From positions 868,001 through 932,000 of the forward strand of contig CM065652.1 of NCBI GenBank assembly GCA_033220425.1: a DNA stretch of 64,000 nt, read 5' to 3'. Numbering within the stretch: position 1 is the stretch's first letter; each line of letters opens with the position of its first letter. The position numbers and the translations under genes are program-made. Positions 22,665 through 34,100 of the stretch are shown piece after piece. The notes under the pieces were generated by a model that was not told where the DNA came from, did not search any database, and saw only the letters and a program-made list of their open reading frames with translations. Source of the stretch: Lepraria neglecta (lineage: Eukaryota > Ascomycota > Lecanoromycetes > Lecanorales > Stereocaulaceae).

Positions 22665-24119
22665 TTAACCAATATATCTCGCGTAGCGCCTCCACTCAGG
22701 ATCCTTCTTCAACCCCTCCAAATCCGCCTCCGGCATACACATAACGATAGGAATCGCGCCGCTCTCGACCGGACAAACAGTGATGCCTCCCGTAAGAGGC
22801 GACGCATTCGGACGGCGCATGTACTTGAGTCGGCCGAGCACAGGTCCAAAATTGTCCGGCATGGCCGAGTTGTCCTCCTGACCAGCCGACTGACTCGCAA
22901 TGAAAGCTGTCACCCCCAGATCGGTGTCGAGATTGCGCAGGCCAGCGTACACCAAGCGCGACTTGTCTGGCTCGCGTGCCAGGAAGGTGGCATAGCTGCG
23001 TATCGCCCACGTCGTGTTCGCGGCGTTGAGCTCGCGGCGCAGGGTCTGCGCGATGGTGGACAGCGGCAGCGACGCTACACGGCTCATGGGGAGCTGCGCT
23101 ACCGAATAGTACGTCAAGTGTCCCATGTAAGTGATCGGTACGCCTACGGCGGCTCGCCCGTCAATGGTTCGGGTCAGCTTTGTCATTGAGTCCGGCGAGA
23201 AGCCTCGCGCAAGACGCACCGCGGTGATGCGCTGCCAGCAGAAGGCGCAGAGCACGTCGTTTTCCGAGATCTGCTGCTGCTGCTGCTGCGGCGAGGATGC
23301 CAATTTTTTGAGCGTGGGCAAGGCCGACACCGGCAGCTTGAAATAGCACCATTTCGGAGGAGACGATGGAGGGGCCGTCACGTGGCCGGGCGGCGCGCGC
23401 AAGTAGCTGTGATCCTTGACGGGCTCGCCGTGGGGGATCAACGGCACCACGCGGCGGCGGTCGCGGTTAGCCTGCTCGACTTCGGCGGCGGGGATCTCGC
23501 GGCCTTGGAGTACGGTGGCCAGGAGCCGCATGATCAGCACGATGCCGGTGCCGTCGACGGCCATGTGGTGTGTGGACATGTTAATGATGACCCCACCGCG
23601 CAGAAAATTGACCTGCAGTACTATCACCGGCAACGGCGGCTCAAGGCCATGCGGCAAAGGAAGACTGGGGAACGGCGTTAGGACCTTGGCGTCGAGCTTC
23701 GATATGGGCGCGCCGGCCCGCAGAATCTGCGCTATAGGCGGCATGAGGTCCTCGCAGTCTTTAACGCGCATCATCTCGTTCTTCGGCACATCTGAAGGCC
23801 ATGGAGCCAGCGTGTAGAGTCCTGAGCTACCGGGTAGCCCAGGAGTGTGAAAGACTTGGCCGGCCAGCCATGGCACTTGAGCGGTGAGCTTGTCCAAGGC
23901 ATCGCGGAGGGTGGCAATGATGGTCTCTCGCGAGGTGTCAGCGGCGGGCTGGAAGCTGAAAGTTACATGACTATAGCCGTTCAGGAATGGAAATTGAGAC
24001 ACGACGTCTTGGTACAGCTCGTCTTCGCTGTCACTTTGGGCTTTGATCTCCGCCTTCGCAGGTTGCTCGATAGCGTTGGTGGCAGTGGCGGTGTTGACTG
24101 CCACCTGTGTACTTCCCAT
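22665..24119 (-). CDS. BAHD-like acyltransferase (trichothecene 3-O-acetyltransferase family)
   Basis: A single exon of 484 aa. The catalytic HxxxD is present as H185-M-A-V-D189 followed by G. The later DNFGPVLG segment (near 430) occupies the place of the structural DFGWG motif. Such enzymes transfer an acyl group from CoA to a hydroxyl and act in the cytosol, here probably as a late esterification step. Six consecutive Gln residues, from a (CTG)n tract at about 23271-23289, sit in a loop before the second half. The promoter side carries a perfect 69-bp tandem duplication. It is convergent with the medium-chain reductase and divergent from the BBE oxidase. Confidence 0.88.
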   Translation of the reverse strand: MGSTQVAVNTATATNAIEQPAKAEIKAQSDSEDELYQDVVSQFPFLNGYSHVTFSFQPAADTSRETIIATLRDALDKLTAQVPWLAGQVFHTPGLPGSSGLYTLAPWPSDVPKNEMMRVKDCEDLMPPIAQILRAGAPISKLDAKVLTPFPSLPLPHGLEPPLPVIVLQVNFLRGGVIINMSTHHMAVDGTGIVLIMRLLATVLQGREIPAAEVEQANRDRRRVVPLIPHGEPVKDHSYLRAPPGHVTAPPSSPPKWCYFKLPVSALPTLKKLASSPQQQQQQISENDVLCAFCWQRITAVRLARGFSPDSMTKLTRTIDGRAAVGVPITYMGHLTYYSVAQLPMSRVASLPLSTIAQTLRRELNAANTTWAIRSYATFLAREPDKSRLVYAGLRNLDTDLGVTAFIASQSAGQEDNSAMPDNFGPVLGRLKYMRRPNASPLTGGITVCPVESGAIPIVMCMPEADLEGLKKDPEWRRYARYIG

Positions 24120-24155
24120 GATTCGTTGTCGTGAAGAAGCTCAACGGTGTGCTGG

Positions 24156-24293
24156 AGAGAAAGACGGAAAGTCAGAGAGAAGAGAGGATTGACTTCGCAA
24201 GGATTTTGCGATTCTATGACCAGAAGAGAAAGACGGAAAGTCAGAGAGAAGAGAGGATTGACTTCGCAAGGATTTTGCGATTCTATGACCAGA
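24156..24293. repeat. Perfect 69-bp tandem duplication
   Basis: The 69-bp unit at 24156-24224 is repeated without mismatch at 24225-24293. Each copy begins AGAGAAAGACGGAAAGTC and ends CTATGACCAGA. It lies 37 bp upstream of the acyltransferase start, inside the intergenic region shared with the BBE oxidase gene. Its purine-rich content and position suggest a promoter or 5'UTR duplication. Confidence 0.95.
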
Positions 24294-24890
24294 ATGACTC
24301 GATGTGCCCTGTCTGTTGTCTTGGCATAAGCATGCAATCGGAGAAGGCCAATACCTGACTGGTTGTTTCTGCCTAAGTCAACTTTCTGGAACTTGAAGCT
24401 GATAGACCGTGAAGCGTTGAGGTTGCAATAACTACATGCCCAAAGGAGTCTCACGACATAATACGGGCTGGAGTGGCAACCTAGACGGGGTCCGGAGTTT
24501 CAAATGTCCGCCTCGTAGAAGCACCAATACCTACCTCCAACAATTAGTCTCTCACCCGTTTCGGCCCCCACCCGTTATGTTGCATTCATCTAGCGTATGC
24601 TGGACCCCGTTGGCAGCCACGCGGAGCTGTGCAGTAGCGTGGACCGCCTGGGACGTCTAATGTTTCCTTTCGGGACGATTTCTCGCTACCTTGATTATGT
24701 AGGGTGCAAGATCGAGGACGCGACCGGCCCTGGACAGCCCGAACCGGCCACGGATACCGACAGTGGCAATGGTTATGCGAGAGCTGCGATGCCGTGCTTA
24801 TACTTTTGGTATAAGATGCCGCTAGAGAGCCTTTCACAGCGACTCGAGGCGCTGTCTCATTTATTTGTTCCACAAGTGATCGGAATCATA
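24294..24890. promoter_or_regulatory. Divergent upstream region, acyltransferase / BBE oxidase
   Basis: Apart from the tandem duplication at its left edge, this region contains no supported gene. An open frame runs in phase upstream of the oxidase start from about 24597, but it is basic, lacks any domain and precedes the signal peptide, so I treat it as leader. Confidence 0.45.
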
Positions 24891-26606
24891 ATGCTTGTTA
24901 GCCGACCTTCTTTGTACCTGCTGGCGGCCAGTCTCGGATTGGCTACCGCTCAACAGTCGAGCTCGACGAATCTGACTGCACTGTACGGCTCTGGCTTGTC
25001 CCCAGGAGCCGAGATCTTCTATCCTTCCGATCCCGACTACAGCGAACAGGTGACACAAAGATGGAATCTTTATGACGCACCGACTTACTTTGGAGCGATT
25101 AAGCCGGCGACTGAGGCAGATGTTCAACACATTGTCAACGTTTCCGCGCAAAACAACATCTCCTTTCTAGGCACAGGCCGCGGCCACGGCAGCACAAGCA
25201 CTCTGGAGGCGGTCAATGGCATTGAGATCGATCTCAGCAACTTTCGCACTGTCGACCTGGACGCTGAGAACAGCAAGATCACCGTCGGCGGATCTGTCAA
25301 TTTCTCCCAGTTGTTCGACCCTCTGTATGATGCAGGGAAGATGCTGCGTACGTCATACAATTCGATTCCTGCCATCCTGATCCTTGAGGTAGGACTACTC
25401 ATCTGAAGGGAGCTATGCTAATCATTATTTCTGTAGCATTCGGCAACTCAAGGTGCGTAGGAGTTCTTGGGGCTTCGCTTGGAGGGACCGTCGGGAACTT
25501 GCAAGGCATCCTCGGACTCGGCGTGGACTACCTTAATTCAGTACGTATGGTGACTGCGAACGGAGAGCTCGTGGAAGCGTCAAACACGCAGAATGCCGAC
25601 CTGTTCTGGGGCATGCGCGGCGCTGGCGCCAACTTCGGCATCGTGACGTCGGCAACGTTCAATCTTCACGATAACGTGAATGGCGGCAACTTGACCAGCA
25701 TTGATCTGCTCTATCCCGGAAGCGCGAACACGACGATATACGAGGCCTTGAAGACCTATGATGACGACATCCCGAACGAACTCACCCTGAACGTTTTTTC
25801 GTTGTACAATCAGACCAGTAGACAGGTTCGTGCGCCCAGATTTGCCCAACGAAAACGGATAAAAATATCAGTCGCTAACATCTCTTTCAACAAACAGTCC
25901 TCGGTTGTCGTCAATGTGGTCTGGTTTGGCCCTGAGGAAGAAGTGATGCAACACATACAACCTTTCATTGCCGCGGGTCCTACGACTAACAACACGAAAA
26001 CGGCCCGATGGACAGATTGGTGGACAGTCGCCGATTTTGGCGCATATGTCAGCCCAAGCGCTACCGACTGTGTCGATGGCCAGTATTACAACTCGTACAC
26101 TCTCGGCATCAAGCAAACGGACCCGGTCGCCATGACGGCACTTTTTAACAATCTTACGGAGTTCTCCAAGGCGAACCCTGACTTCACCGGCTTCTTCGGC
26201 GTAGACCGCTACCCCAATGCCGTGACTCTGAGCGTCCCGGACGGCGACACCGCCTACCCTTACCGAGAGATCAAGTCGCAAGTGTGAGTCAAAGCATGAA
26301 AAGTGTGGAAGTGTGTGGGAGTATTCCAGCTGACAATGCCACTTTAGAACCATGCAGAGCAACTACCATCCCAACTCGACACTCGACAACGCGGCCAACG
26401 ATTTCTTCAGGGATGCGCGAGCTGCGGTGCAGGCTACGAGCGGCTTCGACAACCTCTCGGTCTATGTCAACTTCGCCCACGGTGATGAAGGTCCAGCAGT
26501 CTGGTACACGCCTGAAAAGCTCGAGAATCTCACCCGTCTGAAGCAGACGTGGGATCCGATGGAGCGTTTCAGCTTTTACCAGCCAGTGCCGCTGCACTAT
26601 TCGTAG
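24891..26606 (+). CDS. FAD-linked oxidoreductase, BBE type, secreted or lumenal
   Basis: Exons 24891-25347, 25437-25825, 25898-26283 and 26348-26606 sum to 1491 nt, or 496 aa. A clear signal peptide opens the protein (MLVSRPSLYLLAASLGLATA). The FAD_binding_4 core has FLGTGRGHG, NGIEIDLSNF, CVGVLGASLGGTVGNLQG and FWGMRGAGANFGIV. The C-terminal berberine-bridge segment ends with NYHPNSTLDNAANDFF and WDPMERFSFYQP. These flavoenzymes oxidise alcohols or form C-C or C-O bonds, often with covalently bound FAD. The start at 24891 is chosen because it begins the signal peptide. The 25826-25897 intron is in frame but has proper GT, branch and AG signals. Extracytosolic location means its substrate must be exported or it acts in a vesicle. 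Confidence 0.9.
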
Positions 26607-27491
26607 AGAAGGAAAATATCAACTTGTTGATACGCTTCTCTTTGGGGTATATCATGCATTATTATCATCGCGCACGATTAGCGCTTGTGAAGAGATACCG
26701 TGATCAAATAGTAGCAAAACTCGTAAAAATTAGCTCCTTAGACGTATCAATTTCGGGGGGTTGAAATGAGAAATGCGGCGAGCTTATTAGTCACCTGACA
26801 TCTTGTTGAACTAATAGGGTAATTATCATTAGTCGCAGTATACTAATAGCACTAAGGAGTAAGTCTACAGTAGGTGGTGCAGTAGATAAAATCTCTGCAT
26901 ACGCTATACCTAATATAGAAGCCATGCATCGCGGGGAAAATAACCCTGACCCTAGACTTCGGACTTGAGCGGAGTTCTAGAAAACTGGGACACCCCTAAC
27001 ACGCCGGGTCCACCGGTACCCTGGTACCCTAAGCAATCGTCTCTGGTGTCACGTGGTTCTTAAGGGGACTCCCTACTACATACGAAGTATTTGGTATACT
27101 TGAATTCGACAACACCTCAGACTATAAAGAAGGAATGAGAACGCGGAATGGTGACCTCCCGAGTCACGCCATAACCGCGTGCCGCGGTGCAGCCCTGCAG
27201 TGACTCTTAACACCACTACTCGGGTCCAAGCTCGGACATCGGACGTCTTGCTCCGGTCGTGCATTAAAAGCATGTGTGCACTCAATCCTTCCTGAATCCT
27301 AACTCCCTGGTACTTCAAGCATCGGACAGCCGCATTCGGCCTCACACATGCCTCCTACCTTCGCGAGACGATAGACTCGACTGTCCGTCTCCACAGCTCA
27401 CCGATTTAGGCCCTGCAAGTCCTGTCGATCGGATATTCGCTATCCCTCGCTAGTTTCGTCACGCGCGCCAATACTAGGTAGCACAGGAGGC
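26607..27491. other. Intergenic, promoter of the Zn2Cys6 regulator
   Basis: About 885 bp, A/T-rich in the first half. No frame, RNA gene or repeat is supported. It holds the upstream region of the regulator. Confidence 0.45.
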
Positions 27492-29855
27492 ATGGCTCCC
27501 CGTCAAGTTGCGCCGTCCGGACTAGCGTGCATGCAATGCTTCAAGTCGAAATGCAAGTGCGTTAGTCGCCCGGACGGCGACGGCTGTGAAAGGTCAGTCA
27601 TTGTTAGAGCTTGGATGTTGGCCACACGCCTTCACCAGGGTTCACGCATCACGTGCTGCCCGAGCATACTCGGTCGCACCCGAGCATTTATACACGAAGG
27701 TCGTCGATTGACAGCTTTCGCAGATGCCATCGCCTCAAGAAACAGTGTCATCCATCGGACTCGTTGCGTAAAAGCGCTAATGCACAAAGGAGGTATAATT
27801 CCGCCGCGAGGATCGGTGATCTTGAGGGAAAGGTCGACAGCCTCGTGAGACTGCACTGTCTCCTCGCTCAGTCTCCTGCTTCGTCTGCCGCCTTGCAGAG
27901 CGCCGTCCGCAAGGATGACACCCTGGCCGGCTATGAACAGCTACTTCCAGAAAACGACCCAGGTAAGACTCCTACCCAGGAGTGAAGCCGTTGAGAGAGC
28001 AGAAGGCTCACGCTCGAGATGCTAGATTGGACCTCGAGCACGACCGATACCGCTACAGGAGGGGAGGACGGCGCCGCGACGCAACCCTTCAGAGTAGATT
28101 CGTCCCCGACCGACTTATCGTCACTATATGCCGCAGGCACCGCCGTCGACACTCTCGCAAGTACTCCTCTTGCTCCTGGTCCCTCCTCGATGCACGACTC
28201 CGAGACTTGTCTCGCTATATTCCGTGACAAGATGCTGCCATCTTTCTCGTTCACCTATATTTCCCCTAACGTGACGGCACAGCAGCTACAGCGTGATCGA
28301 CCTTTTCTGCTGCGTGCCATCATTGCCGTCGCATCTCCCTCCACACAGCAGAAATTAGCATATGGAAGGGAGCTGAAGCACGTTTTGGCCCAGACGACAC
28401 TAGTTCAAAATCAGTCCAGTATCGATCTGCTGCAAGGACTATTGACCTTCACAGCTTGGAGCCACGACCAGGTTTTTAACCCGTCGGGCACTCTGTCTCG
28501 CCTCATGATGCTGGCCATGTCACTGGCGTGTGACCTCCGCCTGGACAAGCCGTTACCGCCGGATGAACATATGATGAAGCCTATGGTCGATGACTCACGT
28601 AGACAGGAAAACAATTGCTCGAAGCATTGGTTTGTTTCAGAGGAACAAAGGGCGGTCTTGGCATGTTATGCGCTGAGCTCCATGTGTGTCATCACCACTC
28701 CTTTTCGCACACAGATTCTGAAAATATGATTTCCTCATTTTCTATTGAACAATGCAGCAGAGCATCGTGAAATTGACGTCTGAAATTGCTGACGACGTGC
28801 TAGGATCTCCATATATTTTGCGCAGATTGACGCCATGAAGTGGAAGCCGCGGATGGACGAATCTCTCCGTGCCATAGAGGCCAACAAGGAGTGCCCCGCA
28901 GACGCGGCTTTTGCATTCCAAGTCCGCCTTCAGCTACTGGCGCAGAAAGCAGTCCAGATCAGAGAACAGCGAGAGTGGGACTCTGCCCGCACAGGCTCGG
29001 ATTCGGGCCCGGCTCTTTCGGCCAACCTCTACATTCGGACCCTGCAAGCGCAGCTTCATCAGCTCGGCGACTCGCTTCCTGCGGCACTGCAACAACGAGG
29101 TAAGTAGACAGTAGTGCGCTGCAGGCTTCACGAGCTTGCCGTAGCTTGTCCGGCTTCAGATGGCTCACCAAATTTCGCCAGGTACACTCAAAATGCACAT
29201 GCACTACATCGAACTCTGCATTAATGAAACGGCTCGCACATCATATCTGCACGCAGTTCAGGGACCGATATCGGGGCCCGGAGGCACCAGCGACAACGAT
29301 GACACCAGCACGAGCGGCGGCAACACGCTTGGCTTTGACCGTCTCGACTTTTCATGGCGGTCTGTGGGTACCATCAAAGCGTGGATGGACATCTTCTTTT
29401 CGCTCCCGCTAGCCGAATGTGCAGGCCTCTCGTTCATCCACATGGCGCAGCTAGCGCGATGCCTGATAGTCCTGTACCAGCTGTCGACGTTCGCCCACCC
29501 GGCCTGGGACTGCCACTTGGTGCGCAGCACGGTGGACCTTCTGTTGGTGCTGGACGGTGTTGCCGACAAGCTGGAGCTGGCCAGTAGCGAAGCGGGCGAG
29601 CGATCGCCTGACGACCTGTTCATGCATCTGTCGGGGATGATGCGCAAGTTCCGCACCAACGCCGCCGCCAAAGTGGGCCAGAAAGCGACCGCGGTCGAAG
29701 ACACTGGATGGCTCAACGGCGGGGAAGCAGCTGGTGCTGGTGGTGGCGAAGACGCGGCCATTCAAAACCAGACTCTTTTGCAGCCGATGAGCTCAAGCGA
29801 TGATGCATTTTTGGAGAGCATATTTAGGGGTTTCGGGGGCGGGTGGTCGGTATAG
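27492..29855 (+). CDS. Zn2Cys6 transcription factor, probable cluster activator
   Basis: Exons 27492-27592, 27724-27962, 28059-28683, 28804-29099 and 29182-29855 sum to 1935 nt, or 644 aa. The binuclear zinc cluster is CX2CX6CX8CX2CX6C (Cys13, 16, 23, 32, 35, 42). It is split by the first intron after GCER and restored by CHRLKKQC. A short linker with IGDLEGKVDSLVRL (coiled dimerisation segment) follows, then a fungal-specific middle homology region (for example LLQGLLTFTAWSHDQ, LMMLAMSLACDLRLDKP). Location between the oxidase and the transporter, in the same direction, makes it the likely pathway-specific activator. The third splice (27963-28058) is the least certain; an alternative acceptor would give an intron too short to be likely. 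Confidence 0.88.
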
Positions 29856-30378
29856 CAATGAATTGGACAGCCAAGAGTCATCGCGTCTGCACGTATTACG
29901 ATCTGTACTTTTACGTCAGCAAACGGATGGACATCACGAGTCTCATAATCACGACTATGCAGAGTCGGCTTGACGTAGGCATACATTTGAGAGACTCGAG
30001 TCGAGCTTTGAATTGGCTCCCCACCCAATGATAAAGGTGAAAGAAAGGGGGCTGGGCATCTACCAAGCGGCCTGTATGCGTCGGTCTCCGTCTCTCGTTG
30101 GTTAGGTAACCACCCTGCGTTTTCTTCACAAGTTTCACCTGCAGGATCGGACATCCGGTCGCCGACGGACTTTCGAAGGCAGACACGGCTCCACCTATAA
30201 CTCGATGGACTTAAGGGTCAGAGAAAAATGTTAGATTACTCGAAATTCGATCGATACGTATTCCTCCTTGTCTGTGAAATCGAACTTACCTCACCGTCCA
30301 CTTTCGCATTTGCATTCCGAACTTGAAGTTGTCCTACAGTTGTCATTACAAGAATCCGAGAATCACAAAAGAGCCAAA
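29856..30378. promoter_or_regulatory. Promoter region of the MFS transporter
   Basis: About 520 bp between the regulator stop and the transporter start. No supported frame is present. Confidence 0.45.
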
Positions 30379-32394
30379 ATGCCGACCGATTCGCCTTCGG
30401 ACTCAGCGAGTACGGTCGTAGAACATGATGTTCCCCCTCAAGAAAAGGCCAAGGACCACATCTCAAGTTCAGCGCCCGAGTCGCCACCCAAGAAGTCAGT
30501 ATCGCAGACAGAGGCCGGTGTCGAAGAAAAAGGTCTCTCAACCGAAAAGCCTAAAGAAGAGCAGCAGCCAAACATTTCCGGACTCAAGCGCGCCCTGATC
30601 ATCCTGCCGGTCACCCTCGTCTACTTCCTCGTTATGCTCGACAGCTCCATCATCTCCACGGCGATCCCCCAGATCACCGACGAGTTCGACTCCCTGCTCG
30701 ACGTGGGATGGTACGGCAGCGCGTACCTGCTTGCTAGTTCGGCGTTCGTGCCGCTGGCGGGCAAGATCTATACGTTTTTCCCGACCAAGGTGAGTCGTCG
30801 TCGTCAGCAACAACGTTCTCCAAGCCTGTCACTTATCGATCGCTGACGTATTCTGCTTCTTGTCCCCTAGTGGTCCTTCTTCGTCTTCTTCACCACCTTC
30901 GAGCTGGGCTCCGCGCTCTGTGGCGCGGCGCAATCGTCACCCATGCTCATCGTGGGGCGCGCCATCGCCGGCCTGGGCGCCTCCGGGCTGATGAACGGCA
31001 TCCTGACCATCCTGGCGGCCATACTCCCGCCGCACAGGCTGCCGCGGGTCATGGGTCTCAACGTGTCGCTCGGACAGGTGGGCATGGCGTGTGGTCCGCT
31101 CATCGGCGGAGCGCTGACTGAGTACGCCACTTGGCGTTGGTGTATGTTTTCCCCCGGCTCTTCTGCTGCTAGGCGTGAGCTTTCCTGAGAGTTTTGTTTG
31201 ATTCTGACGAGACATATGCATACAGGCTTCTACATCAATCTGCCCATTGGCGCTGTGGTCGGAGGTCTCCTGATCCTGCTCAGAGTCCCGGAGGTCAGGC
31301 CCAAGCCGCCCGTGCGCGAGGTGCTCGGCAAGGCAGTGTCAAAGATGGACCTGGTTGGGCTAGTTCTGTTGTGGCCCGCGGCGATCATGTTCTTCCTCGC
31401 GCTGCAGTGGGGCGGGAATCGGTACGCGTGGGACAGTTCGACGGTGATCGGGCTGTTTGTGGGCGCTGCGGCCACATTTGCGGTGTTTCTCGGGTGGGAG
31501 TACCGCCGTGGCGACGACGCGCTGCTGCCGTTTTCGATGCTGCGAGTGCGGGTTATCTACTCAGCCTCGGCAACCATGTTCTTCTTCATGGGCGTTATGT
31601 TCGTCCAGCACTACTACCTGCCGATCTACTTCCAGGCCGTCAAGAACAACACTCCTCTTATGAGCGGTGTACACATCTTGCCGACGATCATCAGCCAGAT
31701 CATCCTTGCTATGTCGTCCGGGATGCTGAGTAAGTATTCCCTGCTCCCTTCCTCCTTCAACGTCGAATCTCGGGTCAAGCAAGGCACGCTTACTCACACG
31801 CTCCCCTAACAGTCGAAAAGCTGGGCTACTACCTCCCCTGGGTTCTCTCAGGAACCGCCCTAACCACCATCGCCTACGGCCTCTACTCCCTACTAAGCCC
31901 CACGACCCCAGTTGGAAACTGGATAGGCTACCAAATTCTCGGCGGCGTGGGTAACGGCGCCGCCGCTTCCGGCGTACGTGTCTTCTTCCCTTCCTCCTGT
32001 TACCCCAAAAGAAATCGCTCTTTCTAACGTTTCGCAGTCCTACATCGCCATCCAAAACACCGTCCCACGTGCCTCCATCCCCACCGCCATGGCAATCCTC
32101 ATCTTATGTCAGAACCTCGGCGCCGCGGTCTTCCTGACGCTGGCGCAGACCGTCTTCAGCAACAGCCTGCACTCAGCGATCACGAAGGACGCGCCGGGCG
32201 TTAGCGCCGACGCCGTGCTCGCGGGCGGGGCGCGCATGATCAGGACGTTGGTGTCGGCGCAGCAGTTGCCCAGGGTGTTGCGGGCGTACAGCAAGGCTGT
32301 AGACTCGGTGATGTATTTGGGGATTGGGCTCGGGGGGTTGGCATTTGTGTGTGCGTGGGGGTTGGGGTGGAAGGATATTAGGAAGAAGGAGTAG
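30379..32394 (+). CDS. MFS multidrug/toxin exporter (DHA2, 14-TM type)
   Basis: Exons 30379-30789, 30871-31141, 31226-31729, 31813-31973 and 32038-32394 sum to 1704 nt, or 567 aa. A hydrophilic N-terminus of about 70 residues leads into [20 protein letters not shown] (TM1, with the DHA2-type motif). [16 protein letters not shown] and the motif-C-like [26 protein letters not shown] follow, the last formed across an intron. Later hydrophobic segments bring the count to about 14. [10 protein letters not shown] is a conserved C-terminal loop of fungal toxin exporters. Proton-driven efflux of the cluster product at the plasma membrane, and self-protection, are expected. It is convergent with the NmrA-like gene. 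Confidence 0.93.
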
Positions 32395-32964
32395 TTGCGT
32401 GTGGATCGGTGAGGGTAGGAGTGTTGGCTGCATAGCGCTTTCGAAATTGTTCAAGATGCGTAGAGATGAGAATGATGACCCTATGATAACGACACGATTG
32501 GATTCAGGGTTTCAGCAAGGGGACTTCTCGACTTGAATGAGGACTCCGTGATAGCTTGAGTGACACCGTCTAGTGTACCGCATGTCTCAGTCCATCATCT
32601 TCTGAGTGACAGTCGTGTCAGAACATGGTGATAGGACGTCACGTGATACAGGGTATTGGCATTGCTTCGCACACATATATTCGTTCCACAGCTGCATGTA
32701 GCCTGACTATTAAGGAATCCGCAACATCAAGTCTCGACAAGTGGTCTTTTAACTTTGAAAGTTAGACTTATATTCGTGACTCCACAACACATCTGTTACA
32801 GGACGGAGACTAGCATTTTGGTTCTATTCATTCATGACTTCAAGGATAGGCCTTGGAGCATTTCGATCGTGATACCGAGATTAGGAGTATATAGTATGGT
32901 CCTGTCCCATTCATTGGTTGTTCAAGAAGGATCCTTTTGTGGGATCTCTCCCGTCTTAAGACCC
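32395..32964. other. Intergenic between convergent genes
   Basis: 570 bp between the stops of the MFS transporter and the NmrA-like gene, holding both 3' ends. No gene is seen. Confidence 0.5.
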
Positions 32965-34100
32965 CTAGGTAGCCTTAGCAAACATCTTGGCCGCGTATCC
33001 TTGCTCCACCATTCCCTTGGCGACAGCCGTGCGCTCATCGAGGTCTTCCTTAGGCAGTCCAAGCTTCGCATTGTCCAAACCGCGCGTGCTCTCGTAGTCG
33101 CCCCCGCCGTTGGGGAAAAATGCCCTCACGAACGAGGCCATCGCGGCGCCCATGCGCACAGACATGGGGTCCTGTGCGCTCTTCATCGCTTCTATGCCCT
33201 TCTGATAGCGCTCCTTGCTGGGCTCCTTTTCGATCGTCCAGTCCGAGTCATTATCACCAGAGACGCGCTTCCAGCTCTCGAACATGTCCTTCTGACTGAC
33301 CAAGAAGCTGGAGATGACGAGCGGCTTGTTGCGCCACGTGTTCACGGTCAGGCTCTTGTCGTTCGCATCCTCGGGCAGCTCCTTTAAGCTCAACAGAGCG
33401 GCAACGGCGCGCGCGCACTGCTCCCACGTGGTGAGATTGATCTTGGTCGTACCATCGTCGTACAACGTGAGCTTCTTGTTGGCAAAGTCAAACCCGAACC
33501 AGATGGGGCCCATGGCAAGACTGTACTCGTACCACATGCTGCAGATCATGGAGGTCCAGGAGCAGCCGGCGGCCTCGATCTCGGCGAGCATGCTCTTGAA
33601 GTCGGCGCTCAGCGGGTTTTCCTTGATTAGAGCTTCGTTGGAGTCGTCCAGGCCGAAGATGTTGGGCATGATGTGCGGGACCCCGGCTTTGGCGGCCGCC
33701 TGAACGATCTTGGAATGGACGTCTGGCGGAGCCGTGGCGGCGAGGGTGATGACGAGGAATTGCTGGCCTTTCAGGGCGGTGACGACGGTCGACTCGTCGT
33801 TGTAGTCAACGGGGATCGCCTTGACGCCGGACGGGACTTCGTTCTTGCTGCCTTGGCGCGTCAGGGCGGTGACGGTGTGCTTGCCGGTCTTGACGAGGGC
33901 TTTGGCGATGTGCTCGCCCATTTGGCCGCTCGCCTGTGTGTCAAGTTAGTATGCATGTGTGTGTGGTGGAAGTGAGTGATCAGAGGACATGGAGAGAGTG
34001 TCGCGCAAACAATGGCAGCTAAACTTACCCCGACGATAGCAACCCGCTCAATGCAGTTGGTAAAGCCCGCAGGCATATCCTTGGCGTACTTTGGAGCCAT
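32965..34100 (-). CDS. NmrA-like / isoflavone-reductase-like NAD(P)-binding protein
   Basis: Exons 34100-34029 and 33933-32965 (intron GTAAGT..ACAG) give 1041 nt, or 346 aa. Splicing creates the dinucleotide motif IVGASGQMG. A GAALTRQGS-type loop (TALTRQGSK) and PNIFGLDDSN follow, typical of atypical SDRs in the NmrA/PCBER group. Members act as ene- or ether-reductases, or as NADP sensors without catalysis. In clusters they usually tailor the product. An upstream in-frame Met at 34148 would add 16 residues; the Met at 34100 is preferred because similar proteins start close to the Rossmann strand. It marks the right edge of the metabolite cluster. Confidence 0.85.

Noticed and set aside
24597-24890. 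In-frame extension upstream of the BBE oxidase
   Set aside because: It would bury the signal peptide 98 residues inside the protein and has no conserved character.
6285-34100. Possible cytochrome P450 within the cluster
   Set aside because: No FxxGxRxCxG heme motif or ExxR helix is recognisable in any frame I examined.
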